Below are positions 1 to 8,671 of a stretch of 64,000 bases of DNA, piece by piece. The notes under the pieces were generated by a model that was given only the letters and a program-made list of their open reading frames with translations, did not search any database and was not told the DNA's origin. A program made the position numbers and the translations under genes. Each line of letters opens with the position of its first letter. The stretch's first letter is position 1. Origin of the DNA: Nonomuraea candida. Its GTDB lineage: Bacteria > Actinomycetota > Actinomycetes > Streptosporangiales > Streptosporangiaceae. The DNA lies in NCBI RefSeq assembly GCF_000725485.1, contig NZ_KL647031.1:372001-436000 (forward strand). The letters run 5' to 3'.

Positions 1-655
1 ATCGGTCCTGTCCGTAGCCCAGCGCGCCGGCGACCACGACGGCCAGGATCGCGGCCGGGATGAGCTGGATGCTGAAGCCGACGTTGAACGCGTAGGCGAT
101 GACCGCGCCGAGCGTCACCAGCTCGCCGTGGGCGAAGTTCGTCAGTCCGGTGGTGCCGTAGATGAGCGACAGGCCGAGCGCGCCCAGGGCGATGATCAGG
201 CCGAGGTTGACGCCCTCGAAGGTGAGCTGGGCGGCCTGCCCCCAGAACGAGCTCTGCCCGGTGGCCTCCTGCTGCGGCTGCCCGCCGGCGCCCTTGGGGT
301 CGAGCGGGAACAGGACGGTGGAGCAGTTGCCCTCGAAGACCGTCGGGGTGCGGACATTCACGCCGCCGCGTGGCGCGGCGTTCTGCGGAATGGTGCTGAC
401 ATCCAACGTGACCTTGAACTTACCGGGATCTTCAACCTGGACGTCCCACGCGCCTTGCGCGTTACTGGTGACCTCCTCGACGGGTTGTCCGCCCTCGGTG
501 GTCACCACGATTTTGGCGCCGTTCACTGGCTGGCCTTGGAATGTGAGTGTGCCCCTCAAACCCTGGCAATCGGCGGGGCCGGCATGAGCCGGACCGGCGA
601 GCAGGAAGACGAGTCCACCCAGGAAGGCCGTGAACGCGATCACGGCTCTGCGCAA
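1..655 (-). CDS. Branched-chain amino acid ABC transporter permease (LivH type) with secreted N-terminal domain; 5' part only
   Basis: The gene runs off the left edge; 218 codons are visible. The TTG start at 655 is chosen because GAGGGAG lies 5 nt upstream and a signal peptide follows at once (basic start, hydrophobic core, AHA near residue 25). Residues ~30-118 look like a small beta-rich carboxypeptidase-regulatory/Ig-like domain with two cysteines (C30, C111). After a Gln/Gly linker the LivH-type membrane part starts near residue 148 and contains the family motif NFAHGE. LivH forms half of the membrane channel of the Liv high-affinity branched-chain amino acid importer. The rest of the liv operon presumably lies to the left. 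The fold of the N-terminal domain is inferred from composition and placement. Confidence 0.85.
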   Translation of the reverse strand, partial: MRRAVIAFTAFLGGLVFLLAGPAHAGPADCQGLRGTLTFQGQPVNGAKIVVTTEGGQPVEEVTSNAQGAWDVQVEDPGKFKVTLDVSTIPQNAAPRGGVNVRTPTVFEGNCSTVLFPLDPKGAGGQPQQEATGQSSFWGQAAQLTFEGVNLGLIIALGALGLSLIYGTTGLTNFAHGELVTLGAVIAYAFNVGFSIQLIPAAILAVVVAGALGYGQDR

Positions 656-1097
656 TGGTGCTCCCTCAAAGTAGGTCAAGGCGGGGTTGTGCCCCTCCAT
701 CTCGACACGCGCGCATCGCAGGCACAACTGGGATGCAATGGCGGGAGCTTATTCCGGGGACGCCCGGTTCAGTATCGTTCGTCACCAATTAGTGACATGT
801 GTGTGTCACTCATGTGAGGAAACAACAAGCCTGGTCAGGGGCTAAATCACCGGAGACGCCTGGCGCTTTGGGGAAACGAGTCAATAACGATCGCGGGAAA
901 TGCATGGACGAGCCCGCGGGGATGGCCTTTGGGGCCATGCAGGGCTCCCCTGTCGTATGCGGGAGAACCTCCCCGCACGCGTGGGGCCGAACACGTTTTC
1001 TACTGGGCCTCCCCGCGGGCTCTGTTCGGACAACCGTAGCGAGCCCCGGGGGCCGTGCGCAAAGGGTCGGTGAAAGTGACGGAAGCGACGCGAACGG
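656..1097. other. Intergenic region between the liv operon and a thioesterase gene
   Basis: No coding region is credible here. It holds the presumed liv promoter (GATACT on the minus strand at 771-776), the inverted repeats at 781-810 listed separately, and at ~930-1020 several GC-rich palindromes, including CCCCGCACGCGTGGGG at 971-986. The palindromes may act as 3' structure for the thioesterase transcript, which ends at 1098. Confidence 0.5.
781..810. promoter_or_regulatory. Alternating inverted repeats, candidate operator upstream of the liv permease
   Basis: AGTGACA (791-797) and TGTCACT (804-810) form a perfect 7-bp inverted repeat with a 6-bp spacer. GTCAC at 781-785 pairs with GTGAC at 792-796, also with a 6-bp spacer. 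The array abuts a -10-like GATACT on the minus strand, so a repressor or activator of the liv operon could bind here. The regulator is unknown. Confidence 0.4.
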
Positions 1098-1511
1098 TCA
1101 GCGGTCGCGCAACATGCAGGTGAGCCTGGAGGTGCACACGCGCCGCCCCTGCTCATCGGTGATCACGATGTCATACGTCGCCAAAGAGCGACCCGCGTGC
1201 AACCGTGTCGCGACCCCCTTGACGTAACCGGAGGTCGCCGGGCGGTGGTGGGTGGCGTTGATCTCGATGCCCACCGCGAGCCGCTCGGGACCGGCGTGGA
1301 TGGCCGCGGCCACCGAGCCGAGCGTCTCGGCCAGCACCACCGAGGCCCCGCCGTGCAACAGCCCGTACGGCTGCGTGTTGCCCTCCACCGGCATCCGGCC
1401 CACGACCCGCTCCGCGCCGGCCTCCAGGAACTCGATCCCCATCCGGTCGGCGAGCGTGCCCTGGTGCAGGTCGCCGAACACGCTGAGGTCCACGGGGTTG
1501 GTCTGCGTCAA
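1098..1511 (-). CDS. Hotdog-fold thioesterase (PaaI/YbdB type)
   Basis: The 137-residue single-domain protein has the usual length for the PaaI/EntH-like acyl-CoA thioesterase family. Seen: the family core GLLHGGASVVLAETLGS near residues 49-65, with the HGG turn and the acidic residue (E) on the following central helix, then a C-terminal beta strand ending in a cysteine-containing segment. The likely activity is hydrolysis of acyl-CoA or aryl-CoA thioesters in the cytosol; the substrate cannot be read from sequence. The start is TTG at 1511 with GGAG about 8 nt upstream. It is divergent from polA with a 62-nt gap. Confidence 0.85.
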   Translation of the reverse strand: MTQTNPVDLSVFGDLHQGTLADRMGIEFLEAGAERVVGRMPVEGNTQPYGLLHGGASVVLAETLGSVAAAIHAGPERLAVGIEINATHHRPATSGYVKGVATRLHAGRSLATYDIVITDEQGRRVCTSRLTCMLRDR

Positions 1512-1561
1512 AGGGATGTCTCCACTCTTCCGAGCTCGGGTTTTCTGTCGCAGACGCAGAC

Positions 1562-1567
1562 TAGGCT
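1562..1567 (+). promoter_or_regulatory. -10 element (TAGGCT) of polA, leaderless arrangement
   Basis: TAGGCT ends 6 nt before the GTG at 1574, so transcription would begin on or next to the start codon. No Shine-Dalgarno sequence lies between them. This supports 1574 as the polA start. Confidence 0.5.
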
Positions 1568-1573
1568 GCGTAC

Positions 1574-4264
1574 GTGCCGAAGAGTGAAGTGACCCCCAGC
1601 CGCCCGTGCCTGCTGTTGCTCGACGGGCATTCCCTGGCTTATCGCGCGTTCTACGCGCTCAAGGACGCCAACCTGATGACCACCGACGGTCAGCACACCG
1701 AGGCGGTCTACGGGTTCACCTCGATGCTGACCAACATCCTGCGCGACGAGCAGCCGACGCACGTCGCGGTGGCCTTCGACCGGTCGGAGCCGACGTTCCG
1801 CCACGAGGAATACGCCGACTACAAGGCCAACAGGAGCGAGACCCCGGAAGACTTCCGCGGTCAGATGCAGCTCATCTTCGAGCTGCTCGACACGCTGCGC
1901 ATCCCGCGCCTGTCCAAGGCGGGGTTCGAGGCCGACGACCTCATCGCCACCCTGGCCACCCGGGCGGGCGAGCAGGGCATGAACGTCCTGATCGTCACCG
2001 GCGACCGCGACGCGCTGCAGTTGGTCAACGACCACGTCACCGTCCTGATGACCCGGCGCGGCATCAGCGACATGACCAGGTTCACGCCCGAGGCCGTCGA
2101 GGAGAAATACGGCCTGACCCCCGCCCAATACCCCGACTTCGCCGCCCTGCGCGGCGACCCCAGCGACAACCTGCTGAGCATCCCCAGCGTGGGGGAGAAG
2201 ACCGCCGCCAAGTGGGTGCGCGAGTTCGGCTCGCTGACCGCGCTGGTCGACCGGGTCGACGAGGTCAAGGGCAAGGTCGGCGACAAGCTGCGCGAGCACG
2301 TCGCCCAGGTGCTGATGAACCGCCGGCTCACCGAGCTGCTGCGCGACGTGCCGCTGGAGGTCGAGCTCGGCGACCTCAAGCAGGGCACGTGGGAGCGCGA
2401 GGAGATCAACAAGCTCTTCGACACCCTGCAGATCCGCGGCGAGCTGCGCGAGCGCGTCTTCAAGGTGCTCGGCACCGGCGAGCAGGAGCCCGAGCAGGGC
2501 TTCGAGGTCGAGACCGTGCTGCTCGGGCCCGACCGGGTCGCCGGCTGGCTGCGGGCGCTGCCCGAGGGCCGCGCGGGCCTGGCCTTCAAGGGCTCCTACG
2601 GCAGCGGCACCGGGCGCATCGACGCCATCGCCATCGCCTCGCCCGACGGCACCGCCGCCCACATCGACCCCGTCAAGCTCACCGAGGCCGACGAGGCGGC
2701 CCTGCGGGCCTGGCTGGGCGACGACACCAAGCCCAAGGCCGTCCACGACGCCAAGGGGCCCATCCTGGCCCTGTGGGCCCAGGGCATGGAGCTGCGTGGC
2801 CTGAGCTGCGACACCGCCCTGGCCGCCTACCTGGCGATGCCGGGCCAGCGCACGTTCGCCCTCGAAGACCTGGCCAGGCGCTACCTCCACCGCGACCTGC
2901 GCGCCGAGGAGGAGCCCAGCGGGCAGGCCGCGCTGTTCGGCGACGACGAGGACGCCCCGGCCAAGGACCTCGCGCTGCGCGCCCACGCCGTGCGCGAGCT
3001 GGCGCAGGCCCTGGAGAGCTTCCTGGCCGGGCGCGGCGGCACCCAGCTCCTGGCCGACGTGGAGCTGCCGCTGCTGTCGGTGCTGGCCGAGATGGAGCGC
3101 GCCGGCATCGCCGTCGACAGCGAATACTTCGCCGGCCTGGAGGCCGAGTTCGGCGCCGCGGTCAAGCACGCCGTCGAGGAGGCCCACCGCTCGGTCGGCG
3201 AGCAGTTCAACCTGGGCTCGCCCAAGCAGCTCCAGGAGATCCTGTTCACCCGGCTCAACCTGCCCAAGACCAAGAAGATCAAGACCGGCTACAGCACCGA
3301 CGCCGACCAGCTCGCCTGGCTGGCCACCCAGACCGAGCACGAGCTGCCCACGATCATGCTGCGCCACCGCGACCAGCAGAAGCTGCGCACCACGGTGGAG
3401 GGCCTGATCAAGGAGATCGGCGACGACGGCCGCATCCACACCACGTTCAACCAGATCATCGCGGCCACCGGCCGGCTGTCGTCGGAGAAGCCCAACCTGC
3501 AGAACATCCCGATCCGCACCGCCGAGGGCCGCCGCATCCGGCAGGGCTTCACGGTCGGCGAGGGCTACGAGACGCTGCTGACCGCCGACTACAGCCAGAT
3601 CGAGCTGCGCATCATGGCCCACCTGTCGGGCGACGAGTCGCTCATCGAGGCGTTCGAGTCGGGCCACGACTTCCACCAGGCCACCGCGGCCCGGGTCTTC
3701 GACCTGCCGCCCGAGCAGATCGACGGCGAGCTGCGGGCCCGCATCAAGGCCATGAACTACGGCCTGGCCTACGGCCTGTCCGACTTCGGCCTGTCGGGGC
3801 AGCTCAACATCCCGGTGGCCGAGGCGCGGGCGCTGAAGGAGGAATACTTCCAGGAGTTCGGCGGCGTGCGCGACTTCCTCAACGCCATCGTCTCCCAGGC
3901 CCGCGCCGACGGCTACACCGAGACGATCATGGGCCGCCGCCGCTACCTGCCCGACCTCACCAGCGACAACCGCCAGCGCCGCGAGATGGCCGAGCGCATG
4001 GCGCTCAACGCCCCGATCCAGGGCTCGGCCGCCGACATCATCAAGGTCGCCATGCTCAACGTGCGCCAGGCCATCGGCGAGGAGGGGCTGGCCTCGCGGA
4101 TGTTGCTCCAGGTGCACGACGAGCTGGTGTTCGAGGTGGCGCCGGGCGAGCTGGAGCGGCTCAAGCAGCTCGTGTGCGACCAGATGAACGCCGCCTACCA
4201 CCTGCGGGTGCCGCTGGAGGTCTCGGTGGGCGTGGGCCGCACCTGGGAGGACGCGGGCCACTGA
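1574..4264 (+). CDS. polA: DNA polymerase I
   Basis: This family A polymerase fills gaps in repair and removes Okazaki primers. Residues 1-~300 are the 5' nuclease, with acidic motifs FEADDLIATL, TGDRDALQL and GDPSDNLL. Residues ~310-490 are the 3'-5' exonuclease-like domain, which lacks the DxE metal site (the strand reads GLAFKGSYG), so proofreading is probably absent, as in mycobacterial Pol I. Residues ~500-896 are the polymerase: motif A DYSQIELR, motif B KAMNYGLAYG with Tyr at the site that is Phe in E. coli, and motif C LQVHDELVFE. The length of 896 aa is normal. It starts with GTG behind a -10 box only 6 nt away. A 12-bp tandem repeat follows the stop. Confidence 0.97.
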   Translation: MPKSEVTPSRPCLLLLDGHSLAYRAFYALKDANLMTTDGQHTEAVYGFTSMLTNILRDEQPTHVAVAFDRSEPTFRHEEYADYKANRSETPEDFRGQMQLIFELLDTLRIPRLSKAGFEADDLIATLATRAGEQGMNVLIVTGDRDALQLVNDHVTVLMTRRGISDMTRFTPEAVEEKYGLTPAQYPDFAALRGDPSDNLLSIPSVGEKTAAKWVREFGSLTALVDRVDEVKGKVGDKLREHVAQVLMNRRLTELLRDVPLEVELGDLKQGTWEREEINKLFDTLQIRGELRERVFKVLGTGEQEPEQGFEVETVLLGPDRVAGWLRALPEGRAGLAFKGSYGSGTGRIDAIAIASPDGTAAHIDPVKLTEADEAALRAWLGDDTKPKAVHDAKGPILALWAQGMELRGLSCDTALAAYLAMPGQRTFALEDLARRYLHRDLRAEEEPSGQAALFGDDEDAPAKDLALRAHAVRELAQALESFLAGRGGTQLLADVELPLLSVLAEMERAGIAVDSEYFAGLEAEFGAAVKHAVEEAHRSVGEQFNLGSPKQLQEILFTRLNLPKTKKIKTGYSTDADQLAWLATQTEHELPTIMLRHRDQQKLRTTVEGLIKEIGDDGRIHTTFNQIIAATGRLSSEKPNLQNIPIRTAEGRRIRQGFTVGEGYETLLTADYSQIELRIMAHLSGDESLIEAFESGHDFHQATAARVFDLPPEQIDGELRARIKAMNYGLAYGLSDFGLSGQLNIPVAEARALKEEYFQEFGGVRDFLNAIVSQARADGYTETIMGRRRYLPDLTSDNRQRREMAERMALNAPIQGSAADIIKVAMLNVRQAIGEEGLASRMLLQVHDELVFEVAPGELERLKQLVCDQMNAAYHLRVPLEVSVGVGRTWEDAGH

Positions 4265-4269
4265 GCGAC

Positions 4270-4353
4270 GGGCTCCCTGACGGGCTCCCGGCCGGGCTCC
4301 TTGCCGGGCTCCCGGCCGGGCTCCTTGCCGGGCTCCCGGCCGGGCTTCTCGCC
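4270..4353 (+). repeat. 12-bp tandem repeat downstream of polA
   Basis: The unit GGGCTCCnnGCC recurs every 12 bp, with GGGCTCC at 4270, 4282, 4294, 4306, 4318 and 4330 and GGGCTTC at 4342. The array starts 6 nt after the polA stop and consists of alternating near-palindromes, so the transcript could fold strongly here. Confidence 0.9.
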
Positions 4354-4433
4354 GGGCCGGGGGAGGGGAGCGGCGGGGCCGTGCCGGGTCTGCACTAGCC
4401 TGAAGCGGTCTTCACCGAACGGCCAGGAGTTTC

Positions 4434-5528
4434 GTGCGGATACCAGCGTTCCTTCCGCGGATCATCGGCATCGCGAACATCGTGGTGCTGACGGTCGCCC
4501 TCATCGGCCTGAGCCTCTTACCCGGCGACCCCCGGCCGCAGGCGCGGCAGGAGCCGGGCGCGGCCACCCCGCCCGCGTCCCCGCGGCCGTCCCTGGCCCC
4601 GGTCGGGCAGCCGCCCGGGGTGGTGGCCACGCCGGAGTTCGCCCGGCAGGTGCGGGCCAACGAGGCCGGGCGGGTGCCGGTCCTGATGTACCACCGCATC
4701 CTGCGCAAGCGGCGCGCCCCGCTCGACCGCACGCCCGGCCAGCTCAGGAAGGAGCTGGAGAAGCTGGCGGAGCGGGGCTACGTGCCGATCACGGCCAGGG
4801 AGTTCGTCACCGGCGACATCCACGTGCCGGCCGGGAAGTTCCCCGTCGTGCTGACCTTCGACGACGGCCACCCCAGCCACTTCGGGCTGGACGCGGCCGG
4901 AAACCCGCTGCCCGGCACCGCCGTGGCCGTGATCCAGGAGGTGGCCGCCCGGCATCCGGGCTTCCGGCCCGTGGCCACGTTCTGGGTCAACCGGGAGCCG
5001 TTCGGGCTGCGCGAGCGGGGCGCCCAGGAGGCGGCGGTGCGATGGCTGGTCGAACACGGATACGAAGTGGCCAACCACACCTGGGCCCATCCCAACCTGC
5101 GCCTGCTGAAGCGGAAGAAGGTCGCCGAGCAGATCGTCCGGGTCGAGCGGCTGCTCAAGAAGCTCGGCGCGCCGCCCTCCACGACCATGGCCCTGCCGTA
5201 CGGGTCGCCGCCCCGTGACAGGAAGGCCGCGAGAGCCGGAGCGTGGGACGGCACGCGGTATGATTTCGCGGGCGTGTTCCTCGCCGGAGCCGAGCCGTCG
5301 CTTTCGCCCTACGCGAAAAAGTTCGACCGTGGGGCGATCCAGCGGATCCAGAGCAACGGCATGAAGGGCGAGTGCCGCAAGTGGTGCTCCCAGCACTGGC
5401 TGGACTGGCTGGACGAACACCCTGGCGAGCGCTACGTGAGCGACGGCGACCCACGGCGGATCTCCGTCCCACGGGAACGTCGCGGTAAGATCGTGGCAAA
5501 GCGGGGGCTCCAGGTCATCGCCTACTGA
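4434..5528 (+). CDS. Membrane-anchored polysaccharide deacetylase (NodB homology)
   Basis: The 364-residue carbohydrate esterase family 4-like protein likely removes N-acetyl groups from peptidoglycan or another surface polymer. A single hydrophobic segment at residues ~9-28 acts as signal anchor, followed by a Pro/Ala-rich linker to ~residue 65. NodB motifs are readable: LMYHRIL, LTFDDGHPS with the two metal/catalytic Asp, ANHTWAHP with the H-x3-H ligands, and a C-terminal segment with extra cysteines (EC RKW CSQ). The GTG start at 4434 has AGGAG 4 nt upstream. It lies between polA and rpsA and has no obvious operon partner. Confidence 0.85.
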   Translation: MRIPAFLPRIIGIANIVVLTVALIGLSLLPGDPRPQARQEPGAATPPASPRPSLAPVGQPPGVVATPEFARQVRANEAGRVPVLMYHRILRKRRAPLDRTPGQLRKELEKLAERGYVPITAREFVTGDIHVPAGKFPVVLTFDDGHPSHFGLDAAGNPLPGTAVAVIQEVAARHPGFRPVATFWVNREPFGLRERGAQEAAVRWLVEHGYEVANHTWAHPNLRLLKRKKVAEQIVRVERLLKKLGAPPSTTMALPYGSPPRDRKAARAGAWDGTRYDFAGVFLAGAEPSLSPYAKKFDRGAIQRIQSNGMKGECRKWCSQHWLDWLDEHPGERYVSDGDPRRISVPRERRGKIVAKRGLQVIAY

Positions 5529-5540
5529 CTCCGCCCCGGA

Positions 5541-5569
5541 TTGACCCCGTGGCGATGGTCTCATATGCT
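5541..5569 (+). promoter_or_regulatory. Sigma-70 (HrdB-type) promoter of rpsA
   Basis: TTGACC (5541-5546) is separated by 17 bp from TATGCT (5564-5569). The predicted start is near 5576, giving an untranslated leader of about 145 nt before the rpsA ATG at 5721. A leader of this length could host S1 autoregulation, but no specific structure is claimed. Confidence 0.7.
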
Positions 5570-5720
5570 GATCGCTGCGCTGTGGGCTCGCGCGCGCCTC
5601 GGACGGAGCGGGCTCGCGCTCGGTCACGTCGATGTCGTAATTCCTCGGCTTGATGCGGAAGAGGGCCTGCCGCGCGTCCGCCACATCGACATCCTGTCCG
5701 CGTTCGGAGCAATTCCACAC

Positions 5721-7205
5721 ATGACGTCCAGCACTGAGGCCACCTCGAGCACCCCGCAGGTAGCGGTCAACGACATCGGGTCCGAGGAAGCCTTCCTCGC
5801 GGCGATCGACGAGACCATCAAGTATTTCAACGACGGCGACATCGTCGAGGGCACCGTCGTCAAGGTCGATCGAGACGAGGTTCTTCTCGATATCGGCTAC
5901 AAGACCGAGGGTGTCATCCCCTCGCGCGAGCTTTCGATCAAGCACGATGTCGATCCCGCTGACGTCGTGGAGGTCGGGGAGCACGTCGAAGCCCTGGTTC
6001 TCCAGAAGGAGGACAAAGAGGGCCGCCTGATCCTGTCCAAGAAGCGCGCTCAGTACGAGCGGGCCTGGGGCACGATCGAGAAGATCAAGGACGAGGACGG
6101 CATCGTCACCGGCACCGTCATCGAGGTCGTCAAGGGTGGTCTCATCCTCGACATCGGCCTCCGTGGCTTCCTTCCGGCGTCCCTGGTCGAGATGCGCCGT
6201 GTCCGCGACCTGCAGCCGTACGTCGGCCGCGAGCTCGAAGCCAAGATCATTGAGCTCGACAAGAACCGCAACAACGTGGTCCTGTCGCGCCGCGCCTGGC
6301 TTGAGCAGACGCAGTCGGAGGTTCGCCAGACCTTCCTCAACACCCTCCAGAAGGGCCAGGTCCGCAAGGGCGTCGTGTCCTCGATCGTCAACTTCGGTGC
6401 GTTCGTGGACCTCGGCGGCGTCGACGGTCTGGTCCACGTGTCCGAGCTGTCCTGGAAGCACATCGACCACCCGTCCGAGGTGGTCGAGGTGGGCCAGGAG
6501 GTCACGGTCGAGGTCCTCGACGTCGACATGGAGCGCGAGCGCGTCTCCCTGTCGCTCAAGGCCACTCAGGAAGACCCGTGGCAGCAGTTCGCCCGCACCC
6601 ACCAGATCGGCCAGGTCGTGCCGGGCCGCGTCACCAAGCTGGTGCCGTTCGGCGCGTTCGTCCGGGTCGAGGAGGGCATCGAGGGCCTGGTCCACATCTC
6701 CGAGCTGGCCGAGCGCCACGTGGAGATCCCGGAGCAGGTCGTCCAGGTCGGCGACGAGATCTTCGTGAAGATCATCGACATCGACCTCGACCGTCGCCGC
6801 ATCAGCCTCTCGCTGAAGCAGGCCAACGAGGGCGTCGGCGCCGAGGTCGAGTTCGACCCGACCCTCTACGGCATGGCGGCCACCTACGACGAGCAGGGCA
6901 ACTACATCTACCCCGAGGGCTTCGACCCGGAGACCGGGGAGTGGCTCGAGGGCTTCGACAAGCAGCGTGAGGAGTGGGAGCGGCAGTACGCCGAGGCCCA
7001 GCAGCGCTTCGAGGCCCACAGGAAGCAGATCGAGGAGGCCCGCAAGGCCGAGGCGGAGGCCGGCGAGGCCGCTCCCTCGTCCTACGCGGGTGAGACGCCT
7101 GCCCCGCAGGGCAGCAGCTCCTCGTCGGCTCCGGCCAGTGGCGCGCTCGCCTCTGACGAGGCGCTCGCGGCTCTGCGCGAGAAGCTCGCGGGCGGCCAGA
7201 GCTGA
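5721..7205 (+). CDS. rpsA: 30S ribosomal protein S1
   Basis: S1 binds mRNA on the small ribosomal subunit and helps initiation, especially on structured messages. The 494-residue protein has four S1/OB repeats at ~residues 35-105, 120-190, 205-275 and 290-362, with hallmark GTV..V..GG..LDIG, LGGVDGLVHVSELSW and EGIEGLVHISELA signatures. A charged, Glu/Ala-rich C-terminal tail follows, as in other actinobacteria. The ATG at 5721 is chosen over longer in-frame starts because homology begins there (MTSSTEATS) and the upstream part is promoter and leader. It has its own promoter and terminator, so it is a single-gene unit. Confidence 0.96.
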   Translation: MTSSTEATSSTPQVAVNDIGSEEAFLAAIDETIKYFNDGDIVEGTVVKVDRDEVLLDIGYKTEGVIPSRELSIKHDVDPADVVEVGEHVEALVLQKEDKEGRLILSKKRAQYERAWGTIEKIKDEDGIVTGTVIEVVKGGLILDIGLRGFLPASLVEMRRVRDLQPYVGRELEAKIIELDKNRNNVVLSRRAWLEQTQSEVRQTFLNTLQKGQVRKGVVSSIVNFGAFVDLGGVDGLVHVSELSWKHIDHPSEVVEVGQEVTVEVLDVDMERERVSLSLKATQEDPWQQFARTHQIGQVVPGRVTKLVPFGAFVRVEEGIEGLVHISELAERHVEIPEQVVQVGDEIFVKIIDIDLDRRRISLSLKQANEGVGAEVEFDPTLYGMAATYDEQGNYIYPEGFDPETGEWLEGFDKQREEWERQYAEAQQRFEAHRKQIEEARKAEAEAGEAAPSSYAGETPAPQGSSSSSAPASGALASDEALAALREKLAGGQS

Positions 7206-7244
7206 GGTCCGTGAGGACTTCGGCCGCCTGAGGCGCCGTTAGGA

Positions 7245-7283
7245 CGAAAGGCCCCGCACGGGAAGACCGTGCGGGGCCTTTCG
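7245..7283 (+). terminator. Rho-independent terminator of rpsA
   Basis: A near-perfect 17-bp stem (AAAGGCCCCGCACGG at 7247-7261 with CCGTGCGGGGCCTTT at 7267-7281, plus two outer pairs) closes a GAAGA loop, about 40 nt after the rpsA stop. The symmetric A/T ends make it usable from either side. Confidence 0.9.
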
Positions 7284-7423
7284 CATGCCCGCTCCGAGGA
7301 GCGCGGGCTCCGGCTGCCGCCTGTCCCCGGGACGGGGCCACCCGGGGGTTCGGGTCTCCGGGGCCTTCGAGTCGGGGGGAATGCGGAACGAAGCTTGCCG
7401 CATTGGGTTCTACCGTCGTAGGC

Positions 7424-8563
7424 ATGAACGAGATCGAACCCTTTCGCATCGACATCCCCCAGGCCGACCTCGACGACCTCCGGGAGCGGCTGAGGCGCAC
7501 CCGGTGGGCCGCGCAGCTCCCCGGCCCCGGCGCCTGGAGCAGGGGCGTGCCCGTGGCGTACCTGCGCGAGCTGGCCGCGTACTGGGCCGACGGGTTCGAC
7601 TGGCGGGCGCAGGAGGCCAGGCTGAACGCCTTCCCGCAGTTCACCACCACCATCGACGGGCAGCAGGTGCACTTCCTGCACGCGCGCTCACCCGAGCCGG
7701 ACGCCCTGCCCCTGATCATCACGCACAGCTGGCCCAGCTCCGTCGCCGAGTTCCTCGACGTCATCGGCCCGCTCACCGACCCGCGCCGGCACGGGCTCGA
7801 CCCCGGCGTCGCCTTCCACGTCGTGGCCCCGTCGCTGCCCGGCTTCGCCTTCTCGCCGTTCCCCGAGCCCGCCGACGCGCGGCCGTGGAGCGTCGACCGG
7901 GTGGCGCGCACGTGGGCCGAGCTGATGAGCCGGCTCGGGTACCGGCGCTACGGCGCGCACGGCAACGACGCCGGAGCCCTGGTCACGCCCCGCCTGGCCG
8001 CGCTGGACAGCGAGCACGTGACCGGCTCGCTCATCACCTCCGGCCTCGGCCTCCCCAAGGGCGAGCCGGGCGAGCTCGACGGGCTCGGCGAGAAGGAGCT
8101 CGCCGAGCTGGGCGAGCTGAGCGCGTGGATGGGGCCGGGCAGCGGGTACGGGCCGTACCTGGCCGCCAGGCCGCAGACGCTCGCGTACGGGTTCGCCGAC
8201 TCCCCGGTGGCGCAGCTCGCCTACCTGGTGGAGCGGTTCAAGGAGTTCGACGGGTGGGGGTCGGAGGCCGAGCCCGTCGACCGGGACCGGGTGCTCGCCA
8301 ACGCCACCCTGTACTGGGTGACGGGGACCGGCGGCTCCTCGTCCTGGACGTACTACGAAGGGGCGGCCGGGCTGCCCGTCGACCAGAAGCCGGTCCCCAC
8401 GGGGGTCACGCACGGCGGGCCGGCCGTGCTGCGGCGGATCGCCGAGCGCGGCAACGACATCGTGTACTGGGGGCAGGCGCACAGCCCCAGCCACATGGTG
8501 GCGATGGCGGCGCCCGGCCCGCTGGTGGAGGGCATTCGGCAGTTTTTCCGGATGATTCGCTGA
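7424..8563 (+). CDS. Epoxide hydrolase (EHN/alpha-beta hydrolase)
   Basis: The 379-residue alpha/beta hydrolase of the EPHX1-like family opens epoxides to diols. Residues ~3-110 form the EHN N-terminal domain (FRIDIPQADLDDLRERL). The oxyanion motif appears as HSWPSS (usual HGWPGS), the nucleophile Asp as HGNDAG (usual HGGDWG), and the catalytic His near the end in SPSHM. The shifts in the oxyanion and nucleophile motifs suggest an altered substrate or reduced activity. ATG 7424 is chosen over an in-frame TTG at 7403: TACCGT ends 7 nt before it, fitting leaderless initiation. It is a stand-alone gene. Confidence 0.85.
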   Translation: MNEIEPFRIDIPQADLDDLRERLRRTRWAAQLPGPGAWSRGVPVAYLRELAAYWADGFDWRAQEARLNAFPQFTTTIDGQQVHFLHARSPEPDALPLIITHSWPSSVAEFLDVIGPLTDPRRHGLDPGVAFHVVAPSLPGFAFSPFPEPADARPWSVDRVARTWAELMSRLGYRRYGAHGNDAGALVTPRLAALDSEHVTGSLITSGLGLPKGEPGELDGLGEKELAELGELSAWMGPGSGYGPYLAARPQTLAYGFADSPVAQLAYLVERFKEFDGWGSEAEPVDRDRVLANATLYWVTGTGGSSSWTYYEGAAGLPVDQKPVPTGVTHGGPAVLRRIAERGNDIVYWGQAHSPSHMVAMAAPGPLVEGIRQFFRMIR

Positions 8564-8671
8564 GGCGGCCGAGATTTTACCCAAGGGTCTTTGCCAAAGG
8601 CTCTGACCTGCGTGGTTGCCCGTTGAGAGACTGGGCGGCGCCGATGGTCGCGAACTCTCGGGAGCAACGCA

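Noticed and set aside
940..1020. CRISPR-like palindrome (CCCCGCACGCGTGGGG at 971-986, resembling actinobacterial type I-E repeat cores) with nearby CCTCCCC elements
   Set aside because: The neighbouring elements are 24 and 40 bp apart, not a constant ~61 bp, and the repeats are not identical; there are no spacers or cas genes. Treated as GC-rich hairpins.
1508..4261. 917-codon open frame antisense to polA, and similar long frames antisense to rpsA, the STAND gene, uvrB, pyrG and the FAD-GcvT gene
   Set aside because: High third-position GC opens antisense frames. Their products are Leu/Gly/Ala/Val/Gln-rich without domains, and the opposite frames encode clear conserved proteins.
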